Source of the DNA: Paenibacillus_Z sp042653205
Lineage (GTDB): Bacteria > Bacillota > Bacilli > Paenibacillales > Paenibacillaceae
Length of the DNA: 64,000 bases
NCBI RefSeq assembly: GCF_042653205.1
Contig: NZ_JBHSHY010000011.1
Location: forward strand, 1-64,000
Direction: 5' to 3'
This document shows positions 1-6,719 of the stretch, one piece after another. The notes below the pieces were generated by a model. That model had not been told where the DNA came from, did not search any database, and was given only the letters and a program-made list of their open reading frames with translations. Positions within the stretch are counted from its first letter, which is position 1. Each line of letters starts with the position of its first letter. The position numbers were made by a program, and so were the translations under genes.

Positions 1-1143
1 CTTGGCGCCGGCGGCCAGCTCGGCGCCGCTCTTGTCCGCGGCTGCGAGCTGCGCGTGCAGCGCGGCCAGCCCTTGCTGCAGGGCGGCCTGCCCCTGCCGC
101 AGCTGCGCCCCGCCGGCGGCGAGCTTGCCGCTGCCGCCGGACAGCTTCGCCGCGCCCGCGGATACGTCGCGGGCGGCGGCGATGAGCCTTTGCAGCGCGG
201 CCTCCTGCGCGGCATCGGGCTTCGCGGCGGCGTACGCGTCCAGCGCCGCCGACAGCTTGGCGGCCGCGCCGGCGAGATCGGCGCTGCCCTGCTGCGCGGC
301 CGCCAGGCCGTCCGCCAGCGACGCCGCGGCCGCGGCCGCTTGCGACGCGCCGCCGCTCAGCTCCCCGCCGGCGGCTTCCAGCTTGCCGAGGCCGGCGGAC
401 ATCTCCGCGGCGCCGTCGCGGACGGCGGCGGTGCCGGTCATGAGCCGGCCCGCTCCGCTATCCAGCGCGCCGATGCCGCCGGCCAGCTCCTTCGAGCCGT
501 TCGCCAGCTTCGCCACGTTGTCGCGCAGCCGCGCGGCGCCCTGCTCGGCGTCCTTCGCGCCGCCGGCCAGCTTGCCGGCGCCGTCGCTGGCCTGCGCGAA
601 GCCGTCGGCGGCTTCGCCGAGGCTGCCGAAGACCGCCTTGGCGTACGCCTTCGTCACCTGCTGCGAAATTTCCGTCTGCAGCTTGTCAATGGCGGAGGAG
701 CCGATCTTCGCGGCCAAGTAGTTCTCGCTGTCGTTGGTCAGGTAACGAATCGCCGCCGGATGCGGCTCCGGATCCAGCAGCGTCGTCGCCTGCTTGGAGA
801 ATGACGCCGGGATTTCGATGACATAATAATAATCGCCGTGCTTCAGGCCGTCCTCCGCCTGCTTCGCGTCCACGAACGTCCAATGGAACGTCTGGTTCGT
901 CTTGAGCTCGTCGACGAGATTCTGTCCCACCGCGAGCGGCTTGCCCTGAAAATCCGCGCCGGCATCGGCATTGACGACCGCGACCGGCATCCGGTCCAGC
1001 TTGCCGTACGGATCCCAGAACGCCCCGATCAGCATCCCGCTGTACATGATCGGGATGAACAAGATCCCGATGATCGGAATCAGCAGCTTCGGGCTGCGGA
1101 AGATCCGGCCCATTTCCTTTCCGAATAACGATAAACCCAGCAT
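1..1143 (-). CDS. YhgE/Pip family membrane export protein, N-terminal part
   Basis: An open frame of 381 codons starts at ATG 1143 behind a good GGAGG site and runs off the left edge, so the C-terminal membrane half is outside the window. The N-terminus has one membrane segment (about residues 18-40, LLIPIIGILFIPIMYSGM) and then an extracytoplasmic region with AVVNADAG and GDYYYVIEIPASFS, which are hallmarks of the YhgE/Pip N-terminal domain of ABC-2-like transporters. From about residue 180 it becomes a long Ala/Gly-rich heptad-like region (GAGKLAGGAKDAEQGAARL and similar), as in this family. The TetR gene directly upstream and shared operator sequences suggest drug- or stress-inducible expression. 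The substrate is unknown; related proteins act as phage receptors or in type VII secretion. Confidence 0.9.
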   Translation of the reverse strand, partial: MLGLSLFGKEMGRIFRSPKLLIPIIGILFIPIMYSGMLIGAFWDPYGKLDRMPVAVVNADAGADFQGKPLAVGQNLVDELKTNQTFHWTFVDAKQAEDGLKHGDYYYVIEIPASFSKQATTLLDPEPHPAAIRYLTNDSENYLAAKIGSSAIDKLQTEISQQVTKAYAKAVFGSLGEAADGFAQASDGAGKLAGGAKDAEQGAARLRDNVAKLANGSKELAGGIGALDSGAGRLMTGTAAVRDGAAEMSAGLGKLEAAGGELSGGASQAAAAAASLADGLAAAQQGSADLAGAAAKLSAALDAYAAAKPDAAQEAALQRLIAAARDVSAGAAKLSGGSGKLAAGGAQLRQGQAALQQGLAALHAQLAAADKSGAELAAGAK

Positions 1144-1183
1144 GATTTCGCGCCTCCACTCTCTATTTACAATTCTGAATGAT

Positions 1184-1206
1184 TGACCGTTTTGTACTTC
1201 CGGTCA
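1184..1206. promoter_or_regulatory. putative TetR operator upstream of the yhgE-like gene
   Basis: A 23-bp dyad has TGACCG and CGGTCA ends separated by 11 bases. Read on the minus strand, it matches the dyad in front of the tetR gene (2039-2061) at 19 of 23 positions. It lies about 40 bases upstream of the yhgE-like start. Confidence 0.7.
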
Positions 1207-1211
1207 GTATG

Positions 1212-1249
1212 GCTCAAAAAAAGAAGCAGCGGCTGCCGCTTTTTTTGGT
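1212..1249 (-). terminator. terminator downstream of the TetR gene
   Basis: A short GC stem (AGCGG/CCGCT) is flanked by an A run on one side and a T run on the other, so it could work in both directions. It lies between the end of the TetR gene and the yhgE-like promoter. Confidence 0.5.
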
Positions 1250-1384
1250 TTCCCGACCGCGCCCGAGGCTTAGCTCTGCCGCTGCCGCCCAGGCTTAATG
1301 CGTTTCCGCGACACAAGCCGCATACGCGGCTGTTTAGCTTAAAGCATTTTCCATTTCCCTTCACTCTCCGGCGCCCGCTGGACT

Positions 1385-1975
1385 TCAGCGGGGAGCCATG
1401 CCGCCTTGCATCAAGGCGCCGAAATACTCGGCGATCTGCTCCCGGGTCAGCGGCTCATGCTGCCGGCTCCATTCGGTGCTCAGCGCCACGTACAGCCGCA
1501 GCATCACGAACGCGGTCAGCCGCGGATCGGCCGCGCGCAGCTCGCCCTTCCCCATCGCGTGCTCGACTTCCCGCTGAATGCAGGCGACGATCGCCCGCTC
1601 GAGCTCGGCGATGCCTTCCTTCGCCATCGGCGTGCCGATGTCCCGCACTTCCTGCGACAGCTTCACGATCAGCTCGTGCTTCTCGCGGAAGAGCAGCAGC
1701 TCGTGCAGCACCGACGACAGGTTGTCGAAGAAATTCCGTTCGCGGTCGATCGTCCGGTCCGCCAGCGCCCGCAGCTCCTTGGTCAGCTGGGCGATGATCT
1801 CGCCGAACAGCTCTTCCTTCGTGGCGAAGAACGTGTAGATCGTGCCTTTGCCGACCGCGGCGATCTTGGACACCTGCTCCATCGTCGTCGCCTTGTAGCC
1901 GAACATCGCGAACGACTTCGCCGCCGCGTCCACGATCTGAGCCCTGCGATCCACTGGCTTCTTGGTCACCGCCAT
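1385..1975 (-). CDS. TetR/AcrR family transcriptional regulator
   Basis: This is a 196-residue protein of normal TetR length. The N-terminal helix-turn-helix is clear at residues 10-55 (RRAQIVDAAAKSFAMFGYKA, then MEQVSKIAAVGKGTIYTFF, then KEELF). The C-terminal ligand/dimer domain is helical and divergent. It lies upstream of, and in the same direction as, the YhgE/Pip gene, which is the usual pairing. Two near-identical 23-bp dyads, one over its own promoter and one before yhgE, suggest that it represses both transcription units. The start ATG is preceded by a G-rich Shine-Dalgarno sequence. The inducer cannot be read from the sequence. Confidence 0.93.
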   Translation of the reverse strand: MAVTKKPVDRRAQIVDAAAKSFAMFGYKATTMEQVSKIAAVGKGTIYTFFATKEELFGEIIAQLTKELRALADRTIDRERNFFDNLSSVLHELLLFREKHELIVKLSQEVRDIGTPMAKEGIAELERAIVACIQREVEHAMGKGELRAADPRLTAFVMLRLYVALSTEWSRQHEPLTREQIAEYFGALMQGGMAPR

Positions 1976-2024
1976 GAGCCTCAGCCCCTTTCGGTTATTC
2001 GTGCATTTCCGTCGTTATATCGTC

Positions 2025-2061
2025 ATCATAGCACCGACTGACCGAAATTACAATATGGTCA
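2025..2061 (-). promoter_or_regulatory. tetR promoter overlapped by its putative operator
   Basis: On the minus strand, TTGTAA (2048-2053) and TATGAT (2025-2030) are 17 bases apart, a good sigma-A promoter. A 23-bp dyad with TGACC and GGTCA ends (2039-2061) covers the -35 box. Binding there would block RNA polymerase, which fits autorepression. Confidence 0.7.
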
Positions 2062-2119
2062 TTTAGTCACTTTAATGCGCGAGAAGCGGCTTGCCTGCCG
2101 CCCTCGCTTCTTACGCTCC

Positions 2120-2506
2120 CTAATATTCCTTCTCCAGCTGCCGCAAATTGTCCAGTCCCCGCTCCGTCCAGCGGCGCAGCCGGTCGAGCCCTTCGATCTC
2201 GGCCCGCAGCGCGTCCATGAGCGACGCCTTGTAATCCGGCACTTCGCCCGGGAACGGCCCGATGTCTCCCAGCGGGACGTACGTTTTCTCGGTATAGCTC
2301 ATCGCCCGGCGCTCGTGGAACAGCGGCGCGTCGGGGTCGTACGGGCGATGCAGGTCGCCTTGCTCGGGATGCTTCAAGACCGCCAGCGTCTTGACCAGCA
2401 CCCTGGATCCGTTAATTTCCATCACTTCGCCCGCATAACGTCCGGTTTTATTCGCGAACGCTACGATTGAGCCGATCTCCGGCATACGCTTCTCTTGCTC
2501 GGCCAT
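2120..2506 (-). CDS. kapB: KapB-like kinase-associated protein
   Basis: The 128-residue product has the length and layout of Bacillus KapB: an N-terminal beta-rich SH3-like part (IGSIVAFANKTGRYAGEV), a central conserved stretch (AVLKHPEQGDLHRPYDPD, then LFHERRAMSYTEKTYVPLGD), and a helical C-terminus. In B. subtilis, KapB is needed for KinB-dependent input to the sporulation phosphorelay. No lipobox is visible, so this protein is probably cytoplasmic despite the old family name. The start ATG has a GGGAGAG site 7 bases upstream. It stands alone, back to back with the glycosyltransferase gene. The assignment rests on recalled family motifs, and the kinase partner is outside the window. Confidence 0.72.
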   Translation of the reverse strand: MAEQEKRMPEIGSIVAFANKTGRYAGEVMEINGSRVLVKTLAVLKHPEQGDLHRPYDPDAPLFHERRAMSYTEKTYVPLGDIGPFPGEVPDYKASLMDALRAEIEGLDRLRRWTERGLDNLRQLEKEY

Positions 2507-2599
2507 AACCGATCTCTCCCGTCTTCATGAACTGCTTCTCTTTGCTCCGCTTTTAGGATAGTTTAACGCCGCAATCATACGCAAGTCTCAATTCCGTCC

Positions 2600-2628
2600 T
2601 TGTGCTGACCGTCCGCCCGTCGTAATAT
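2600..2628 (+). promoter_or_regulatory. sigma-A promoter of the glycosyltransferase gene
   Basis: TTGTGC (2600-2605) and TAATAT (2623-2628) are spaced by 17 bases and lie about 50 bases before the start codon. Confidence 0.55.
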
Positions 2629-2679
2629 GGTAAGGAGAGAAACCGACGTTTCTTTCAACAGGTATGAGAAGCAGGTGAG

Positions 2680-3798
2680 ATGATGCATAAAAAACGAGTG
2701 TTGCTGCTCTCCGAGGGTTTCGGCTCCGGGCATACCCAGGCCGCTTACGCGCTGGCCGTCGGGCTGCGCGCGCTCGATTCCTCCATACAGACGCGCGTGA
2801 TCGAGCTGGGCAATTTTTTGAACCCGGTGCTCGGTCCGCTGATCGTGTCCGCCTACCGCAAGACCGTCACGAAGCAGCCGAAGCTGCTCGGAATGGTGTA
2901 TCGCCGCCAGTACAAGAAGTCGCTCAACCGCTTCACGCAGCTGGCGCTGCACCGGTTATTCTATACCCATACGTCGCAGGTGATCGCGCAGCTGAAGCCC
3001 GATCTGATCGTCTGCACGCATCCCGTTCCGAACGCCGTCGTCTCCCGCCTGAAGCGGCTCGGCCTGCGCACGCCGCTCTACACGCTCATTACGGACTACG
3101 ACGCGCACGGCACGTGGACAAGCTCCGAGGTTAACAAATACCTCGTGTCGACGAACGAGGTCAAGAAGAAGCTGACGGACCGCGGCATCTCCGCGAGCCG
3201 GATTCAGGTGACCGGCATTCCCGTCCATCCGAACTTCTGGCAGACGCACGACAAGTCCGAGCTGCAGGCGCAGTTCGATCTGAAGCCGCTGCCGACGGTT
3301 CTGATTATGGGCGGCGGCTGGGGCATCATGTACAGCGACGATCTGCTCAGCTACATGACGCGCTGGCGGGACCGCGTGCAGCTCATCTACTGCGTCGGCA
3401 ACAACGACAAGGCGCGCGAGCGCATGCTGGCCGACCCGCTCTTCCAGCACCCGAACATCAAGGTGCTCGGCTTCACCAAGGAAATCAACAAGCTGATGGA
3501 CGTGTCCGACTTGCTCATCACGAAGCCCGGCGGCATGACCTGCACGGAGGGACTCAGCAAAGGCATTCCGATGCTCTTCTACGAGCCGATTCCCGGCCAG
3601 GAGGAAGTCAACTGCGAATACTTCGTTGCAAGCGGATTCGGCGAAATGCTGGAGTCGACCGAGACGATCGACAAATGGTTCGAGCTCCTGCAAGAACCGT
3701 ATTCATCCATTAAGCACCGCACCGACTTATTAAATAAACGCAATCAGCACTACAACCCCATGGAATGCTCCCGCGTCGTCCTGCAGCTCATGCAGTGA
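2680..3798 (+). CDS. UgtP/MGDG-synthase-like diacylglycerol glycosyltransferase
   Basis: The 372-residue enzyme has an N-terminal MGDG-synthase domain (SEGFGSGHTQAA at residues 11-22) and a C-terminal GT28 domain with the GGGWG loop (211-215) and the UDP-sugar motif TKPGGMTCTE (281-290). Family members transfer glucose from UDP-glucose to diacylglycerol at the inner face of the membrane and make anchor glycolipid for lipoteichoic acid. AGGTGAG is so close to ATG 2680 that ATG 2683 may be the true start. It is monocistronic, with its own promoter and terminator. Processivity and sugar specificity cannot be read from the sequence. Confidence 0.88.
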   Translation: MMHKKRVLLLSEGFGSGHTQAAYALAVGLRALDSSIQTRVIELGNFLNPVLGPLIVSAYRKTVTKQPKLLGMVYRRQYKKSLNRFTQLALHRLFYTHTSQVIAQLKPDLIVCTHPVPNAVVSRLKRLGLRTPLYTLITDYDAHGTWTSSEVNKYLVSTNEVKKKLTDRGISASRIQVTGIPVHPNFWQTHDKSELQAQFDLKPLPTVLIMGGGWGIMYSDDLLSYMTRWRDRVQLIYCVGNNDKARERMLADPLFQHPNIKVLGFTKEINKLMDVSDLLITKPGGMTCTEGLSKGIPMLFYEPIPGQEEVNCEYFVASGFGEMLESTETIDKWFELLQEPYSSIKHRTDLLNKRNQHYNPMECSRVVLQLMQ

Positions 3799-3822
3799 CG
3801 GCTTTTTTTTGCCGTTTTGGTC
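3796..3822 (+). terminator. terminator of the glycosyltransferase gene
   Basis: ACGGC and GCCGT flank a T-rich loop and are followed by TTTT, directly after the stop codon. Confidence 0.6.
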
Positions 3823-3831
3823 CCCGGGCGC

Positions 3832-3876
3832 CAAAAAAAACCGGGCAAGCCCCGTATGGGCTTGTCCGGTTATTGT
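3832..3876 (-). terminator. terminator of the NlpC/P60 gene
   Basis: On the minus strand a 13-bp stem (ACCGGACAAGCCC with GGGCTTGCCCGGT, one mismatch) is followed by eight T residues. Confidence 0.85.
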
Positions 3877-3897
3877 GGGAACGTTGCGGCTGCCTGC

Positions 3898-5196
3898 TTA
3901 TACGACGCTCCCGCCGAACAGGAAGCGGTACTCCCAATGCGTGCCCGAAATGACGCTCGTGCGGACGCCGCCGGATTCGACCGAATATGTGTGCAGGATC
4001 CGGCCGTCGCCGAGGTAAATGCCGCAGTGCGTAATCGTCTCGGACGATTTGTTGACGCCGGCGTACGCGGACGCCTTCGTGCCCTTATATTCCATGAAGA
4101 ACATGATGTCGCCGCGCTTCAGCTGATGCCAGTCTTTGACGACGTGGCCGAGGCCGCGCACGTAATCGCCCTGCTTGCGGGAATCGGACGGGAGCACGAG
4201 GTTCGCGCCTTCGCGGAACGCTTGGCGTACGAAGTCCGAGCAGTCGAACGTCTTCGTCGTATCGCGGTCGGAGCCGAATTCGTACGGCGTCCCCAAATAT
4301 TTCATGCCCGCGGCGATGACGCGCTCGACGAGCGCGTCGTGGCTGCCCGAGCCGCCGCCGTTCGACGGATTGCCGTTCGATGGATTGTTGCCCGGCAGCG
4401 AGCCGGTCACTTTAATGTATTGCTCGTCCGAGCTGACGTACCCCTTCGTGCCGTCCGCCGCCGTCACCGCGTACCAGCTGCCGTTCGGCACGCCTGTGAT
4501 CGTCACCTTCTCGCCCTTGGCCAGGTAGCGGATGCGCGTTGTGTCCGTCGACGGGCCCGTCCGCAGCGACACCGATGCGACGATCGTCGCGTTGGCGGCC
4601 GAAGGCGTCTCGGCCGGCGCCGAGCCGCCGCCGTTCGACGGATTGCCGTTCGACGGGTTGTTGCCCGGCAGCGAGCCGGTCACCTTAATGTATTGCTCGT
4701 CCGAGCTGACGTACCCCTTCGTGCCGTCCGCCGCCGTCACCGCGTACCAGTAGCTGCTCGGCTGCCCCGTGATCGTCACCTTCTCGCCCTTGGCCAGGTA
4801 GCGGATGCGCGTCGCGTCCGTCGACGGGCCCGTCCGCAGCGACACCGATGCGACGATCGTCCCCGCCGTACTGCCGGGCTCGCTGCTCTGCGCCACGATC
4901 TCGACGTATTTCTCGTTCGAAGAGATGTAGCCGACGGCGCCTTTCGCGTCCTGCACCTTGTACCAGTACGCGTTCACTTCCTCCAGTATGACGACCTGCT
5001 CGCCTTGCTTCAAATATCGGGTAACATCGGACGATGTGGAAGGCTGGGTCCGGAAGCTTACGCTGGCTTGGATCTCCCCGACGGTCTGCGATGCGGCGGA
5101 TGCGGCGGAAGCCGCCGATGCCGCTGAAGCCGCCGCCGGCAGCATTAAGGAGGCCCCCAGGACCATGGTCATTAAGGCTGCGGTACTCTTTTTCAT
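3898..5196 (-). CDS. secreted NlpC/P60 endopeptidase with three SH3 domains
   Basis: The 432-residue precursor has a signal peptide (MKKSTAALMTMVLGASLML) followed by an SAA repeat near the cleavage site. Three bacterial SH3 domains follow (about residues 38-100, 110-173 and 203-264), then a C-terminal NlpC/P60 domain with nucleophile C319 (FDCSDFVRQAF), H390 (THCGIYLG) and H402. Such enzymes cut gamma-D-Glu-diamino acid bonds in peptidoglycan stems. SH3 domains 2 and 3 are almost identical and share the Asn/Pro/Gly linker NNPSNGNPSNGG. At DNA level this is a recent tandem duplication with a 273-bp period. The ATG start has a GGAAG site, and the gene is monocistronic. Confidence 0.93.
   Translation of the reverse strand: MKKSTAALMTMVLGASLMLPAAASAASAASAASAASQTVGEIQASVSFRTQPSTSSDVTRYLKQGEQVVILEEVNAYWYKVQDAKGAVGYISSNEKYVEIVAQSSEPGSTAGTIVASVSLRTGPSTDATRIRYLAKGEKVTITGQPSSYWYAVTAADGTKGYVSSDEQYIKVTGSLPGNNPSNGNPSNGGGSAPAETPSAANATIVASVSLRTGPSTDTTRIRYLAKGEKVTITGVPNGSWYAVTAADGTKGYVSSDEQYIKVTGSLPGNNPSNGNPSNGGGSGSHDALVERVIAAGMKYLGTPYEFGSDRDTTKTFDCSDFVRQAFREGANLVLPSDSRKQGDYVRGLGHVVKDWHQLKRGDIMFFMEYKGTKASAYAGVNKSSETITHCGIYLGDGRILHTYSVESGGVRTSVISGTHWEYRFLFGGSVV
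4349..4861 (-). repeat. tandem 273-bp duplication inside the NlpC/P60 gene
   Basis: Bases 4349-4588 and 4622-4861 are nearly identical, offset by exactly 273 bases (91 codons). The copies encode SH3 domains 2 and 3 with their linkers. The period keeps the frame, so recombination would change domain number without breaking the protein. Confidence 0.85.
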
Positions 5197-5220
5197 GAAT
5201 GCTCTTCCTTTCTGGTTCAG

Positions 5221-5256
5221 TCAATGGATCGCCGGCCTGTTGCCTGCAGTTTTCAT
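5221..5256 (-). CDS. possible 11-residue leader peptide before the NlpC/P60 gene
   Basis: An ATG at 5256 is preceded by a strong AAGGAGGG site and opens an 11-codon frame (MKTAGNRPAIH) that stops 25 bases before the NlpC/P60 start. The site is better than that of the main gene. It could be a translated leader, or the sequence could be chance. Confidence 0.3.
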   Translation of the reverse strand: MKTAGNRPAIH

Positions 5257-5349
5257 TGTACGGAACCCTCCTTAAGCACCATATCGTCCGCCCGCCTCAT
5301 TTGTCGAAATCAGTCGTAGGCTGTAGGAACCACAATCCGGCACGGTAAC

Positions 5350-5382
5350 CAATAAAAAAGACGCCCCGTTTCGGGACGCCCT
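5350..5382 (-). terminator. terminator of the KTSC-like gene
   Basis: On the minus strand, GGCGTCCCG-AAA-CGGGGCGTC is followed by six T residues. It separates this gene from the NlpC/P60 unit. The rest of 5197-5495 holds leader and promoter DNA only. Confidence 0.8.
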
Positions 5383-5495
5383 CCTGCCGAACTACCGTCA
5401 TCTCTTGCTCCGAACCGTTCATCGCGCGTTAACATTCGGTCCCATTGCGCGTCTAAAGCCCTAGCTCTCCTCCAACCGGCACGCGGAGATGTAAT

Positions 5496-5747
5496 TTATG
5501 CCAATTTTCCGCCGCGCTTGTTGGATTGCGGAAACATGGCCTGCACCTGCTCTTCCGATTGCCCCTTCTTCATCAGGTTCATCAGCGTGTCGTATCGGTT
5601 CGGGGAATCGATTACGGACTGGTAGTCCTGCTTGCCGATCGATGAAAAGATGGCCACGTCGCCCGTGTGATAGTACAAGTACAAGGCCGACTCCGCCTCG
5701 TTGTACGAGCAGAACGCAATTTGCTTGGATTCTACGGGTACCAGCAA
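5496..5747 (-). CDS. small KTSC-like protein of unknown function
   Basis: The 83-residue product (LLVPVESKQIAFCSYN, then ALYLYYHTGDVAIFSSI, then SPNRYDTLMNLMKKG) follows the pattern of KTSC domains: VxS near the start, a beta hairpin, then a short helix. The similarity is weak. An ATG at 5786 is in frame, but the likely promoter (TTGAAC 5812-5817, TATATA 5790-5795) would start transcription about there. A GGGAGG site lies 8 bases before TTG 5747, so TTG is the better start; the longer form would add 13 residues. It has its own terminator. No function can be assigned. Confidence 0.6.
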   Translation of the reverse strand: MLVPVESKQIAFCSYNEAESALYLYYHTGDVAIFSSIGKQDYQSVIDSPNRYDTLMNLMKKGQSEEQVQAMFPQSNKRGGKLA

Positions 5748-5789
5748 TGTAACCGCCTCCCAAATATCGAAATTTCGCGATCTCATTCC

Positions 5790-5817
5790 TATATATATCC
5801 AGGTATTACCCGTTCAA
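5790..5817 (-). promoter_or_regulatory. promoter of the KTSC-like gene
   Basis: On the minus strand TTGAAC (5812-5817) and TATATA (5790-5795) are 16 bases apart. Transcription would begin near 5783, which argues against the upstream ATG at 5786 as the start codon. Confidence 0.45.
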
Positions 5818-6011
5818 GCACCATCGGGAATCCGCTTTTGCCTATATTTCGTGCCGGACGGCACGGAGGCCATCGCCAGTCTGCCGATTCCGCCCGCCTG
5901 AACCGCGCGCAAAAAAAGCAACCCCGGCACGCGATCGCTTGCCAAGCTTGCTTTCGAATGCGATGCGGCCCCGATTAGGGCGGCGTATCGCCTATCCAAT
6001 CCGGGCACATG

Positions 6012-6503
6012 CTAGAACGTATGCTCCGGCGCCCCGTTGTTCAATCCCGTTCCGCAGGTGACGCAGACCTTGGCGTTCAGCTCGTTCTCGGCGTGGCATT
6101 GGCTGCAGATGACGACGATCTCGCCGACGGTCGTCTCAACCTTCGGCTCTTCGGTCGCGAGCTGCGTGCCGCAATCCGGGCAAAACCTCGTATCCAGCGT
6201 GACCACTTTGCCGCAGGCGCACGTCTTCTCGTTGCGCGTCCACTTGATCCGCTCTTCGATGACTTTGATCTCCGTATGCAGCTCATCCGCCTGGCGGCAT
6301 AATTCCGTCACTTCCGCTTCGGTCCCGGCGATGTCGCCGGCTTGATGGCCGCGGTAGACGGCTTCCCCGATCTGCAGGCACAGCTTCTCGATGTCTTTCT
6401 CCTTGCCGGAGATTTGCGCCTTCAGCTTCGTGATTTCGACGGTTTGCTGCGCTTTCTTGGCCGCGTCCGATGCACCCTGCTTGACTTTATCGAAAAAGGA
6501 CAT
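6012..6503 (-). CDS. zinc-ribbon protein with N-terminal coiled coil
   Basis: The 163-residue protein starts with a charged helical region (MSFFDKVKQGASDAAKKA, then long heptads to about residue 90). It ends with two Cys4 zinc ribbons: CACGKV with CPDCG (about 94-115) and CSQCH with CVTCG (about 134-153). It has no signal peptide. AAAGGAGT lies 9 bases before the ATG. Proteins of this type are common in Bacillota and are mostly unassigned. It stands alone, with no operon partners. Confidence 0.85.
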   Translation of the reverse strand: MSFFDKVKQGASDAAKKAQQTVEITKLKAQISGKEKDIEKLCLQIGEAVYRGHQAGDIAGTEAEVTELCRQADELHTEIKVIEERIKWTRNEKTCACGKVVTLDTRFCPDCGTQLATEEPKVETTVGEIVVICSQCHAENELNAKVCVTCGTGLNNGAPEHTF

Positions 6504-6663
6504 ATTCCATCGACTCCTTTAATAATTCGTCTAGCTTTGTCGCTTTCGCTATTTTACCATAACCGGCCTATCGAATCACGCCTCATTCGGCGCCGCTCCG
6601 CGGTTCATGCGAGACTTCCGCCTTACTCCTATCGTATGTGTCCGCCGGAGGCGCGAGAACACC

Positions 6664-6699
6664 AAAAAGACCGTACTCGCGGGGAGTACGGTCTGTCTT
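6664..6699 (-). terminator. terminator of the ABC-F gene
   Basis: A 12-bp perfect stem (AGACCGTACTCC type) has a 4-base loop and is followed by T residues on the minus strand, just after the stop codon at 6720. Confidence 0.8.
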
Positions 6700-6719
6700 A
6701 AGTGCCGGCTTCGGCAAGC

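Noticed and set aside
3817..5127. 436-codon open frame opposite the NlpC/P60 gene
   Set aside because: Shadow frame with Arg/Ala-rich repeats that mirror the SH3 duplication; no motif and no ribosome site.
5257..5345. c-di-AMP (ydaO-type) riboswitch before the NlpC/P60 gene
   Set aside because: Such riboswitches often precede wall hydrolases, but the conserved core sequences are not present.
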